Assembly (NCBI RefSeq): GCF_008933115.1 | Contig: NZ_WBVO01000011.1 | Location: 1-64,000 of the forward strand | DNA: 64,000 nt | Source of the DNA: Phaeocystidibacter luteus | Lineage (GTDB): Bacteria > Bacteroidota > Bacteroidia > Flavobacteriales > Schleiferiaceae | Direction: 5' to 3' | Shown here: piece after piece, positions 42,748-51,294 of the stretch | Position numbering within the stretch: the stretch's first letter is position 1 | Layout: every line of letters starts with the position of its first letter | Program-made: the position numbers and the translations under genes | The notes under the pieces: generated by a model | The model's input: only the letters and a program-made list of their open reading frames with translations | Databases searched by the model: none | What the model was told of the DNA's origin: nothing

Positions 42748-43678
42748 TCGCTTTTCCCAATCCATAATCAGGAACGAATTCTACGGCCACGACTTCCCAG
42801 TCAGTGCTGTCTAGCTGGCGCAATCGCTGAAACAATTTCTGTGCAGCTTCATTCAGGTCGCCATTGGCCGACAGTAACAATTGATCTTCCGTGGGAATCA
42901 AATGTGTGTACTCCGTATAGCGCAGCGCTCCGAGTTTTGCATTGGGGTATTGTTCGCGTACTTCACTCACCGATCCCTTCACCAGTTTCACCTTGGGCGC
43001 ATAATGACTGTGCAACATGCCTGGAGCGTTTGGCTGCGAACTGGAAAGCTTAATGTTTGTGAGTTTGATTCCCATGGCCTCCTCAAGCTCCGATAGTTCA
43101 AATCCTCCCAATCGAAGTACAGTGGGCTCTTCTGCCGACAAATCAATAATGGTAGACTCAATACCTACGCTCGCCTTGCCACCGTCTAAGATATACGGGA
43201 GTTTTCCGTTGAGCTGATCGAGCACGTGTGAAGCTTGCGTTGGACTCACATACCCAAATGGATTGGCGCTTGGAGCGGCTAGAGGGAATTCGAGTTCTCT
43301 GAGAAGCTTAAGTGTTTGTTTGTGCCGGGGGATTCTAATGCCTACCGTTTTATGTCCACTCGTTACCAAATCGGGAATGACATCCTTTTTAGGAAGTATA
43401 TAGGTTATGGGACCCGGACTCAGCTTTTCGATCCACTTCAGAATTTGAGGAGTCACGTCTGCGTATTTCTCAACCTCCGAGGCAGAGTGGGTGTGAACGA
43501 TGAGCGGATCGAACTGTGGGCGTTGCTTGGCCTCGAAAATCTTGACGACAGAACTCCTGCTTAAGGCGTTGCCGGCTAAGCCATAAACTGTTTCGGTAGG
43601 AATGGCAACAAGTTCTCCCTCCCTTAAAAAGGTGGCAGCTTTGTTAATGTCTTTACCGATAATCGTATTCCGCTTCAT
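42710..43678 (-). CDS. tsaC: L-threonylcarbamoyladenylate synthase (Sua5-type)
   Basis: A 322-residue enzyme making threonylcarbamoyl-AMP from Thr, bicarbonate and ATP, the first step of the tRNA t6A37 modification later methylthiolated by MtaB. The N-terminal YrdC domain has [30 protein letters not shown] and [13 protein letters not shown]. Beyond residue 200 is the extra Sua5 domain ([11 protein letters not shown]), making this the long form. The ATG at 43678 is used; the TTG at 43687 is rejected. Its 3' end overlaps lptB by 38 nt, an unusually deep convergent overlap. Confidence 0.95.
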   Translation of the reverse strand: MKRNTIIGKDINKAATFLREGELVAIPTETVYGLAGNALSRSSVVKIFEAKQRPQFDPLIVHTHSASEVEKYADVTPQILKWIEKLSPGPITYILPKKDVIPDLVTSGHKTVGIRIPRHKQTLKLLRELEFPLAAPSANPFGYVSPTQASHVLDQLNGKLPYILDGGKASVGIESTIIDLSAEEPTVLRLGGFELSELEEAMGIKLTNIKLSSSQPNAPGMLHSHYAPKVKLVKGSVSEVREQYPNAKLGALRYTEYTHLIPTEDQLLLSANGDLNEAAQKLFQRLRQLDSTDWEVVAVEFVPDYGLGKAINDRLTRATHQP

Positions 43679-43684
43679 GGGCGG

Positions 43685-43692
43685 CAAAGGTA
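43685..43692 (-). promoter_or_regulatory. -7 promoter element before tsaC
   Basis: TACCTTTG on the minus strand ends 6 nt before the tsaC ATG, in the 20-nt gap after apaG, so tsaC may have its own start site besides operon read-through. Confidence 0.4.
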
Positions 43693-43698
43693 ATTGCC

Positions 43699-44085
43699 TT
43701 AGTTGAGTCGGGGGCTTGCGAAGAACTGAAAAGTTGGAATCTGTACTTCAAATTCGGTGTTGTCTGACAGCCGAATCATTTTGTAAACCCCGCGCATGGC
43801 GCCGATACTTGCTCTTAGGTGACAGCCCGATCGATAGGTGTGCACTTCTCCTGGTGCGATTACAGGTTGCTTGCCGATTACGCCGGTTCCTTCCACTTCG
43901 CTGGGACCTTCGCCGGTGTCGTAAATGAACCAATGTCGACCGAGAAGCTGGACCGTGTCGTTCCCCATATTCTCAATCTGTACGTCGTACGTAAACACAT
44001 ACAGCGGGCCGTGCTTGCTGAAGAAGCGACCTTCAAATCCTGTTTCCACAGAAATCTTAATGCCAGATGTTACGAGAGTTACCAA
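43699..44085 (-). CDS. apaG: ApaG domain protein
   Basis: A 128-residue FN3-like beta-sandwich protein. ApaG hallmarks are GIKISVETGFEGRF, FTYDVQIEN, LLGRHWFIYDT and the glycine-rich EGTGVIGKQPVIAPGE pyrophosphate-like loop. The biochemical role is uncertain (nucleotide binding, Co2+ phenotypes). No ATG precedes the conserved N-terminus; the start must be the TTG at 44085, 3 nt after the DUF3667 stop. It is followed by tsaC after 20 nt. Confidence 0.93.
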   Translation of the reverse strand: MVTLVTSGIKISVETGFEGRFFSKHGPLYVFTYDVQIENMGNDTVQLLGRHWFIYDTGEGPSEVEGTGVIGKQPVIAPGEVHTYRSGCHLRASIGAMRGVYKMIRLSDNTEFEVQIPTFQFFASPRLN

Positions 44086-44088
44086 GGG

Positions 44089-45165
44089 TTAGTAGATTAG
44101 TACAGAGACGCTTGCAACTAAAAGTATAAAAATTATCGACACGATAAACAAGGCCGAATTCATCAAGATGAACTTGAGGATTGTGAGTCCGACACCTTGC
44201 TTGTAATACCTGAGCATAGCAAGGAATACGTACAGCGCCATTCCCAAGGAATAGATCGTGGAAATGATGTCGTACGGGAATATCCAGTGAATCATTATCG
44301 CCAGCACGGCATAGGCAAAGAGCGCGGTTTGAACGTGAATGGCGAAAACGAAATGATCTACGTAATAGATGCTCTTATAGATGTACAGCACTTTTAAGGT
44401 TAGTGCGATACACGGAATAAAGAGGAGCAAGATGATGAGAATGTTCCTTCCCAGATAACTGACGAACTCATCACCCGTCATCAAGGAAATCTTGAGCATG
44501 TTCGAATACACAAGTAAGTTCCAGAAGGTGTGTTCCTCTCCCATTTCAATAAGGGCAGAATCAACTGGAGTATAGGGGTGATCTTTGGCGTAATCCATGT
44601 ACCGTGAGAAGATGCCTTCGCCCAATTCGAAATCGACCAAGTCTCCCGGAGCCTGACGATAAACGTACTTCTCCTGTTCGCTATCCCAGCGAATCATCTT
44701 GGTAGCCTTTAGAGAATCAAGGACGTTTTTGGGGTAATCGGTGGTATCCTCAATAAACATGTTGAGCGTATCACCGCCGAAGGTTGTTAGATCACCCGGC
44801 GCATCCGCCTTATCTGGCCTTTCCACTTCATACCAATGTTCTTTTTCCATGCGGTCGTCGCAGCTTGACGCCGCTATCAGAAAGATGGTCATTAGGATGA
44901 AAAGGCGAATGGGTAGGACGTACGTAGCTCTTTTGCCTTCGTTGAAATGGCGTGTGAGCTTTCCTGGGCGCCAGAGTAGGGGGCCTAAGCTCCGATAGAA
45001 TCGGGAATCGAATGCAAAGAGATTTTCAACCGCATCGCGGATGAGTTCCCAAATGTTGGGTTTGTGGGCATTGTTCAACTGACCACAATTCGGACAAAAA
45101 TTAGCGTCACCCGTTTCGGTTCCACAATTTAAGCAATGGTCGGTTTTCTCAATCTTACGTCTCAT
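44089..45165 (-). CDS. DUF3667 domain membrane protein
   Basis: A 358-residue protein with an N-terminal zinc ribbon (Cys11, Cys14, Cys24, Cys27), the DUF3667 core (WELIRDAVENLFAFDSRFYR, LLWRPGKLTRHFNEGKRATYV) and four or five membrane helices. A periplasmic loop of about 130 residues interrupts the helices. The function is unknown; the family is restricted largely to Bacteroidota. It is the first gene in a minus-strand run with apaG and tsaC. Confidence 0.88.
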   Translation of the reverse strand: MRRKIEKTDHCLNCGTETGDANFCPNCGQLNNAHKPNIWELIRDAVENLFAFDSRFYRSLGPLLWRPGKLTRHFNEGKRATYVLPIRLFILMTIFLIAASSCDDRMEKEHWYEVERPDKADAPGDLTTFGGDTLNMFIEDTTDYPKNVLDSLKATKMIRWDSEQEKYVYRQAPGDLVDFELGEGIFSRYMDYAKDHPYTPVDSALIEMGEEHTFWNLLVYSNMLKISLMTGDEFVSYLGRNILIILLLFIPCIALTLKVLYIYKSIYYVDHFVFAIHVQTALFAYAVLAIMIHWIFPYDIISTIYSLGMALYVFLAMLRYYKQGVGLTILKFILMNSALFIVSIIFILLVASVSVLIY

Positions 45166-45225
45166 TGAGTCTGGTTAGGCTTTACCCAATGTTACGATTT
45201 TTCGTGATAAATGTCAGGAAGAAAA

Positions 45226-46482
45226 TCAGTCGCCTATGTAGTTTGACGTGGCGATTCCCACACAACGGTCGTACCGAATGCCCATTTCTCTGTGGTACAC
45301 AATGATGGTGTATTCGTTTTCGGTTTGCCAATGGTTCCCTTCAAATGGAGTGGTGTTCGCAGAACCATCTGCATTCATGGTAGCGAACATATAATTGTGA
45401 AACCCTTGTTTGATGTAGAATCTACCGCGGTATGCCTTTTCATCAAAATCATACGTGAGCGCGTAATTTTGATCGAGTACCCAGTTGGTTCCTTCGCTGA
45501 AGAGGAATACGCCGCCCGGTTCTGGTGCTGGATAGCTAAGGTAGAAATCCATCAACACGTAATCCGCTTCGGTGCCGGGTTCTTCACTGTCGAGCTTTCG
45601 AATCAAATAGGAGCCATTGAGGTCTTCCCAAGTGATAAACTGGTTGAAACGCCGGCTTTCCTCTCGTTGAATGTAGGCGATCCAGGAAGTGTCGATTTCA
45701 ATTTTCCTCACGCGCAAGGAAAGGGTGCGCATGTCTTTGGTGTCGAACTCCCGGAATTCGTTCGATCCGAGGAAATTATTCTCTAGGTCGTAGTCGTAAT
45801 TAAGCGTGTTGTTGCTCAAAAAGCGAGGCTTTAGGCCCGTAATGGCGTTGTCCCAACGATGGTTTTGGAGAATAACCACCTTCAAATCTTCGAAGGGAGT
45901 GGGGATGGGGTAACTGCCATGGAAGATGTTGAAATCCACCTGTTGGTACTCATTCATCATGTCGGCGGTGTTCGCGCGATGCGTGTTGGTGGAGATGTTC
46001 ACCATCTCTTCGAAAATGGTAAATCGAAGCGTGAACGCAGGCTCAGCGGGGTCATCCAAATAAACAATGAGAAGGTAATTGCCGCTCTTGGTAAACTGTA
46101 TGTATTGATTTGGGAAGCTCAGTTCATAATGTGTGAAAGGCACGAAGGTGTTGAACGAGAAGTTGTAATTGCGAATGAGTTCTTGCTGGTACGACTTCAA
46201 ATATTCACTCTTGATGAGGTCGGAGGGAGTCCAATCTGCGTTACAATGCAAAAAGGTGTAGTTGTAATTTTTGAAGTCGGCATGAAAATCATCGAACGAC
46301 AGGGTGAGTGCATTTTGTCGACCAAGTTGGATGTACCGATGTGCGCCCAATTGTCCGGTTCGTCTGAGTTGAACCGTCTTTAGATTGTCGTGATAAACCG
46401 CGTTTTCGGCTGGTGGATTTGCCCCAAAACTAGGGGTTGCGAAGCAGCTGAAAAGGAGTAGGGTGTAAAGGTATTGTCGCAT
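45226..46482 (-). CDS. T9SS plug protein (DUF5103)
   Basis: A 418-residue exported protein (signal peptide to about residue 20) with the DUF5103 pattern: LGAHRYIQLGRQNALTLSFD, YNYTFLHCNADWTPSDLIKS and YLKSYQQE. In Flavobacterium the Plug protein seals the SprA translocon of the type IX secretion system on the periplasmic side. Here it would serve export of proteins such as the two T9SS-tagged proteins in this window. It is isolated from other T9SS genes. The annotation rests on family resemblance. Confidence 0.9.
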   Translation of the reverse strand: MRQYLYTLLLFSCFATPSFGANPPAENAVYHDNLKTVQLRRTGQLGAHRYIQLGRQNALTLSFDDFHADFKNYNYTFLHCNADWTPSDLIKSEYLKSYQQELIRNYNFSFNTFVPFTHYELSFPNQYIQFTKSGNYLLIVYLDDPAEPAFTLRFTIFEEMVNISTNTHRANTADMMNEYQQVDFNIFHGSYPIPTPFEDLKVVILQNHRWDNAITGLKPRFLSNNTLNYDYDLENNFLGSNEFREFDTKDMRTLSLRVRKIEIDTSWIAYIQREESRRFNQFITWEDLNGSYLIRKLDSEEPGTEADYVLMDFYLSYPAPEPGGVFLFSEGTNWVLDQNYALTYDFDEKAYRGRFYIKQGFHNYMFATMNADGSANTTPFEGNHWQTENEYTIIVYHREMGIRYDRCVGIATSNYIGD

Positions 46483-46569
46483 AGCGCTCAGAGAACGTTC
46501 AATTTACCTGCCAAAGTACCTATTTATTCATAAATTTGGCGACCATTAAACTAAGGGTGGGGTATTTTG

Positions 46570-46586
46570 TTTAGATGATGTCTAAA
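46570..46586. promoter_or_regulatory. Candidate operator upstream of nqrA
   Basis: TTTAGA and TCTAAA form perfect 6-bp arms around TGATG, about 36 nt upstream of the nqrA -7 box. A plausible regulator site for the nqr operon; the factor is unknown. Confidence 0.35.
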
Positions 46587-46621
46587 TAGCCTAACGAGGT
46601 AATTGACATTGTTACAATATG

Positions 46622-46629
46622 TACTTTTG
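46622..46629 (+). promoter_or_regulatory. -7 promoter element of the nqr operon
   Basis: TACTTTTG matches TAnnTTTG and lies 35 nt before the nqrA ATG. The -33 region is weak (no TTTG at 19-21 nt). Confidence 0.5.
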
Positions 46630-46664
46630 CCCCTGTTTTTCTAAACGATAATCGACTCGGTGAC

Positions 46665-48017
46665 ATGTCGAATGTGATCAAAATCCGCAAAGGATACGAC
46701 ATTAAGCTTGCGGGAGCGGCAGAACAGAAGTTCGGAGCTACCCCATCAGTAAGCCACTACGCGCTTATTCCCGACGATTTCAACGGTGTTATTCCAAAAC
46801 TCGAAGCACGCGAGGGCGACAAAGTTCTTGCAGGTGATCCGGTATTCTACTCTAAGGAGGATGACCGTATCAAGGTGTGCGCGCCAGTTAGTGGAGAAAT
46901 CGCTGAGGTTGTACGAGGTGAGAAGCGTAAAATTTTAGCTATCCGCATTTTGCCTGATAGCGATGTTCAATACCGTGACTTTGGCACGGCGAAACCGGGC
47001 GACCTCTCTCGTGAGGACGTTATCGAGCGCATGCTAAAGAGTGGTGTTTGGGCTTCACTCCAGATGCGCCCATACGGACGCATGGCCAATCCAGATGATT
47101 CGCCTAAGGCGATTTTCATCTCTGGGATGAATTCCAATCCGCTTGCTCCGGACATGAACTTCGTGATGAGCGGCCAAGAGAAGGAGTTTCAAGCGGGCCT
47201 CGACGCCCTAGCGAAACTTACCGAAGGAAAGATTCACTTGTCTCTAGAGGCAGGCGTGAAGTCTTGTCCTGCCTTCGAAGGTGCTCAAGGCGTTGTGAAA
47301 CATCAGTTCGATGGGCCACACCCAGCAGGTAACGTGGGAACTCAAATCCACCACATCGACCCAATTAATAAGGGTGAAGTGGTTTGGACCATGAATCCTC
47401 AAGATGTGGTTGTACTCGGACGACTCTTCCTCGAAGGAAAGTATCGTCCAGAGCGCATCGTAGCATTGACAGGTTCACAAGTTGAAGCTCCACAATACTA
47501 CAAGTTGACTTCAGGTGCCTCTTTGAAAGGAGTTTTCGAAGCGGGTATCAAGGGTGATAACAACCGATACATTTCAGGTAACGTTCTTACCGGTCGCAAC
47601 GCCGGAAAAGAAGGCTACTTGGGTTACAACGATGAGCAATTGACTGTAATTCCAGAAGGTGACGAGACTGAGTTCCTCGGTTGGGTTCTTCCTGGATTCG
47701 GCAAATTCTCATTGTCGAGAACCTTCTTCAGTTGGTTGACACCGAACAAGAAGTACGAATTGAATACCAACATGCACGGTGAAGAGAGAGCCTTCGTGGT
47801 TACTGGTCAGTACGAGCGTGTGTTCCCTTTCAATATCTATCCACAGCAGCTTATCAAAGCGGTTATGATTAAGGATATCGAATTGATGGAGAGCCTTGGT
47901 ATCTACGAAGTAACAGAAGAGGACTTCGCTCTTTGCGAGGTTATCTGTACGTCGAAACTTCCGCTTCAAGAAACGATGCGCGAAGGTTTGGACTTCATGT
48001 ATAAAGAAATGAACTAA
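46665..48017 (+). CDS. nqrA: Na+-translocating NADH:quinone reductase subunit A
   Basis: A 450-residue peripheral subunit of the sodium pump that oxidises NADH with ubiquinone or menaquinone and exports Na+. Family features are the N-terminal IRKGYDIKLAGAAEQ, VKHQFDGPHPAGNVGTQIHH, and the C-terminal GLDFMYKEMN tail. NqrA contributes to quinone binding. First gene of the operon, separated from nqrB by 11 nt. Confidence 0.97.
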   Translation: MSNVIKIRKGYDIKLAGAAEQKFGATPSVSHYALIPDDFNGVIPKLEAREGDKVLAGDPVFYSKEDDRIKVCAPVSGEIAEVVRGEKRKILAIRILPDSDVQYRDFGTAKPGDLSREDVIERMLKSGVWASLQMRPYGRMANPDDSPKAIFISGMNSNPLAPDMNFVMSGQEKEFQAGLDALAKLTEGKIHLSLEAGVKSCPAFEGAQGVVKHQFDGPHPAGNVGTQIHHIDPINKGEVVWTMNPQDVVVLGRLFLEGKYRPERIVALTGSQVEAPQYYKLTSGASLKGVFEAGIKGDNNRYISGNVLTGRNAGKEGYLGYNDEQLTVIPEGDETEFLGWVLPGFGKFSLSRTFFSWLTPNKKYELNTNMHGEERAFVVTGQYERVFPFNIYPQQLIKAVMIKDIELMESLGIYEVTEEDFALCEVICTSKLPLQETMREGLDFMYKEMN

Positions 48018-48028
48018 GAGGGCAGACT

Positions 48029-49234
48029 ATGAAATTCATTCAAAATCTACTCGATAAAGCGCGCCCAGCGGTTACTACTGGCAAATTGAAGCCATTGTAC
48101 CCATTGCACAATGCCATTGAGACATTGATGTTTGTGCCGGCGCATACTACACACAGCGGTTCTCACGTGCGTGACTCCATCGACCTTAAGCGTACGATGT
48201 TCACGGTGATTATCGCACTTCTTCCTGCCGTACTATTCGGTATGTGGAATACAGGATACTGGCACAATATTGCCATCGGAAACGAATCTGCAACGTTGAT
48301 TGACAACGTTCTTTACGGAGCGACTAAGCTTCTTCCGATGATCATTGTGACCTACGTATTTGGTCTTGGTGTTGAGATTTTCTTCTCTTACGTCCGCAAG
48401 CACCCTGTAAACGAAGGTTTCCTTGTTTCGGGTATGCTTATTCCTCTGATTATGCCGGCCGACATTCCATTGTGGATGGTTGCTGTTTCTACAGTATTCG
48501 CCGTACTCATCGGTAAGGAAGTATTCGGTGGTACAGGGATGAACATCTTGAACCCTGCACTTACTGCACGTGCATTTGCCTTCTTCGCGTATCCAACCTT
48601 CATGTCGGGTGACAAAGTTTGGATCGGTGGTTTGACCAGCGGCGAAGGAGTGGTTGACGGTTTCTCGGGTGCTACTGCACTTGGACAGTACGCAGCGGGT
48701 GTTGACGCTCCAATGATTGGATCTCACGCACTTGATTTCAACAATGCATTCCTCGGATTGATTCCAGGATCTATGGGTGAAACGAGTGCACTTGCCATCT
48801 TGATTGGCGCTCTTTACTTGATTTACACAGGTATCGGTAGCTGGAAAATCATGTTGAGTGGTGTGCTTGGTGCGATTGTAATGGGATTGACCTTCAACGC
48901 ATTTGCTGAGTACGCGATTAGCCCTGAGCAAATTTCATTCATGAGCATGCCTTGGTACTACCATTTGGTTTATGGTGGTTTCGCTTTCGGTATTGTATTC
49001 ATGTCAACGGATCCAGTTTCTGCGGCGCAGACGGAACGAGGTAAATGGATTTACGGTTTCTTGGTGGGTATCTTCTGTATCATGATTCGCGTCTTCAACC
49101 CGGCCTATCCGGAAGGGGTGATGCTTGCGATTTTGTTCATGAACGTGATGGCTCCATTGATTGACCACTACGTTATTCAGTCGAACGTTAAGAAGCGCAA
49201 CAAACGCGCTGAACTAGCTACTGCTAAAGCCTAA
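48029..49234 (+). CDS. nqrB: Na+-translocating NADH:quinone reductase subunit B
   Basis: A 401-residue polytopic subunit with a covalently bound FMN: the acceptor threonine is Thr216 in GFSGATALG. Riboflavin and Na+-path helices include GKEVFGGTGMNILNPALTAR. RnfD is the homologue; the NqrA context and N-terminal KLKPLYPLHNAIETLMF segment identify NqrB. It is the likely main Na+ channel subunit. 4 nt separate it from nqrC. Confidence 0.97.
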   Translation: MKFIQNLLDKARPAVTTGKLKPLYPLHNAIETLMFVPAHTTHSGSHVRDSIDLKRTMFTVIIALLPAVLFGMWNTGYWHNIAIGNESATLIDNVLYGATKLLPMIIVTYVFGLGVEIFFSYVRKHPVNEGFLVSGMLIPLIMPADIPLWMVAVSTVFAVLIGKEVFGGTGMNILNPALTARAFAFFAYPTFMSGDKVWIGGLTSGEGVVDGFSGATALGQYAAGVDAPMIGSHALDFNNAFLGLIPGSMGETSALAILIGALYLIYTGIGSWKIMLSGVLGAIVMGLTFNAFAEYAISPEQISFMSMPWYYHLVYGGFAFGIVFMSTDPVSAAQTERGKWIYGFLVGIFCIMIRVFNPAYPEGVMLAILFMNVMAPLIDHYVIQSNVKKRNKRAELATAKA

Positions 49235-49238
49235 GGTC

Positions 49239-49952
49239 ATGGATAGAAATAGTAATCAGTATACTTACATTTTCGCCCTCGTGATGGTCGTAGTTGTAGC
49301 GGCCTTGCTTTCAGGTGCTTCTATCGCACTTAAAGACATGCAAGAGGCGAACGTTCGTCAGGAGAAGCAACAGAATATCCTCAAGTCTATCGGAATTGAG
49401 TTGACACGTGAGGAGTCTGCAGCGCAGTTCGACAACTACATCGTTGAGCAGCTCGTGATTCAGAACGGTCAGGTTGTACAATCTGAAACTCCAGCCTTCG
49501 AAATCAAGATGGAGGAAGCGGTTGACGAATCTCCAGAAGATCGTCAGGTTCCACTTTACATCGCGAGCATTGAAGGTGAATCATATTACGTAGTACCACT
49601 TAGAGGAAAAGGACTATGGGGTCCGATTTGGGGTTACGTTTCTCTCAAGGAGGACGGCAGCACCATCTTTGGTACTACATTCGACCACAAAGGTGAAACA
49701 CCGGGATTGGGAGCGGAGATTTCTAAGGACTTCTTCACCAACCAGTTTGGTGGTAAGGAAATCATGGACGGTGGAGAGTTTGTTTCCATTGAAGTGAAGA
49801 AGGGAACAGCGTCGGGTGCGCACGAAGTAGACGGTATCTCTGGAGGTACAATTACTTCGGTGGGTGTACAAGACATGTTGGCCGACTGCCTCAAGCCTTA
49901 CGTGGGATATTTCGAAAGTAAAAATCGCGCAACCGCGCTCAACGAACAGTAA
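49239..49952 (+). CDS. nqrC: Na+-translocating NADH:quinone reductase subunit C
   Basis: A 237-residue subunit with one N-terminal membrane helix (about 9-31) and a periplasmic FMN-binding domain. The flavin attachment site is SGGTITS (Thr204), a Gly variant of the usual SGAT. GKGLWGPIWGYVSL and HKGETPGLGAEIS are conserved. FMN is attached by ApbE, which is not in the window. The gene ends 1 nt before the nqrD ATG. Confidence 0.96.
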   Translation: MDRNSNQYTYIFALVMVVVVAALLSGASIALKDMQEANVRQEKQQNILKSIGIELTREESAAQFDNYIVEQLVIQNGQVVQSETPAFEIKMEEAVDESPEDRQVPLYIASIEGESYYVVPLRGKGLWGPIWGYVSLKEDGSTIFGTTFDHKGETPGLGAEISKDFFTNQFGGKEIMDGGEFVSIEVKKGTASGAHEVDGISGGTITSVGVQDMLADCLKPYVGYFESKNRATALNEQ

Positions 49953-49953
49953 A

Positions 49954-50634
49954 ATGAGCACAGAAACGCAAGAAGTTGTAAAATCAAACGAGCCACTGTT
50001 CTCTAAGAAGAACCGTCGCTTGATGAGCACACCGCTCAACGACGACAACCCGATTACTGTTCAGGTTTTGGGTATCTGTTCGGCACTCGCGATTACTGTG
50101 AAATTGGAACCGGCTATTGTAATGTCGATTTCAGTATTCTTCGTACTCGCTGCAGGTAACGTCATCATCTCATTGATGCGTAACCTCATCCCTAATCGTA
50201 TTCGAATCATCGTTCAGCTCGTAGTAGTTGCTTCATTGGTGATTTTGGTTGACCAGACCTTGAAGGCCTTCCTTTACGACGTATCGAAGCAGCTTTCGGT
50301 ATTCGTTGGTCTGATCATTACGAACTGTATCATCATGGGACGTTTCGAGGCCTTTGCCTTGGGTAACACTCCATGGAAATCATTCCTCGATGCTGTGGGT
50401 AACGCAGCGGGTTATGGGTGGATCTTGATTACGGTAGCTTTCTTCCGCGAACTTTTGGGTAGCGGACAGCTTTTCGGAATCGACCTCCTAGGGAATGCCA
50501 CAGAAGGTACAGGTGTTTATGCACTCGGATACGTAAACAACGGTATGATGTTGTTGCCGCCAATGGCCCTCATCGTTGTAGCGTTGATTATCTGGGTTCA
50601 GCGTAGCCGTAACAAGGAACTCATCGAAGAATAA
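49954..50634 (+). CDS. nqrD: Na+-translocating NADH:quinone reductase subunit D
   Basis: A 226-residue integral membrane subunit with about six helices; together with NqrE it holds a shared Fe centre (GLIITNCIIMGRFEAFAL carries the conserved Cys). The ATG at 49954 starts 1 nt after the nqrC stop; the open frame upstream inside nqrC (from 49864) is not used. A 30-residue N-terminal extension before LMSTPLNDDNP is longer than in proteobacterial NqrD. Confidence 0.96.
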   Translation: MSTETQEVVKSNEPLFSKKNRRLMSTPLNDDNPITVQVLGICSALAITVKLEPAIVMSISVFFVLAAGNVIISLMRNLIPNRIRIIVQLVVVASLVILVDQTLKAFLYDVSKQLSVFVGLIITNCIIMGRFEAFALGNTPWKSFLDAVGNAAGYGWILITVAFFRELLGSGQLFGIDLLGNATEGTGVYALGYVNNGMMLLPPMALIVVALIIWVQRSRNKELIEE

Positions 50635-50653
50635 CGACACTAAGAGATAAGTC

Positions 50654-51271
50654 ATGCAAGAATTAGTAAACATCTTTGTGAAGAGCATCTTCGTTGACAA
50701 CATGATCTTCGCATACTTCTTGGGAATGTGCTCTTATTTGGCCGTTTCTAAGACCGTTAAAACAGGTGTAGGTCTCGGTGCCGCTGTAATCTTCGTACTA
50801 GGTATCACCGTTCCTGTAAACTATTTGCTCGAAAACTACGTGCTTCAAAAAGGCGCACTTTCTTGGGTTGACCCAAGCTTCGCCGAAGTAGACCTTAGCT
50901 TCTTGAGCTTCATTATGTTCATCGCCGTAATTGCCTCTATCGTACAGTTGGTAGAAATGATTGTTGAGCGATTTGCACCAGCGCTATACTCTGCGTTGGG
51001 TATTTTCCTTCCACTTATCGCCGTAAACTGCTCGATTTTGGGTGGTGCACTCTTCATGCAAGAGCGTGGTTATTCAAACATTGGTGAGGCTACCGTGTTT
51101 GGACTAGGTAGTGGAGTGGGTTGGTTCTTGGCCATCGTTGCCATTGCCGCCATTCGTGAAAAGATTCGTTACTCTGCAGTTCCTGCGCCTCTACGTGGAT
51201 TGGGTATCACCTTCGTGATTACTGGTCTTATGGGGATCGCTTTCATGAGCTTCATGGGTATCAAGTTGTAA
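50654..51271 (+). CDS. nqrE: Na+-translocating NADH:quinone reductase subunit E
   Basis: A 205-residue six-helix subunit. [19 protein letters not shown] and [15 protein letters not shown] hold the conserved cysteines, which face NqrD to bind the intramembrane iron site. Length and topology match the family. Paralogous to NqrD. Confidence 0.97.
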   Translation: MQELVNIFVKSIFVDNMIFAYFLGMCSYLAVSKTVKTGVGLGAAVIFVLGITVPVNYLLENYVLQKGALSWVDPSFAEVDLSFLSFIMFIAVIASIVQLVEMIVERFAPALYSALGIFLPLIAVNCSILGGALFMQERGYSNIGEATVFGLGSGVGWFLAIVAIAAIREKIRYSAVPAPLRGLGITFVITGLMGIAFMSFMGIKL

Positions 51272-51294
51272 TAGATTAGGATAAAGGAATTAGT

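Noticed and set aside
48233-48931. Long open frame on the minus strand inside nqrB (232 codons)
   Set aside because: Antisense to a strongly conserved gene; the product is Cys/His/Asn-rich, without family features, and has no promoter box.
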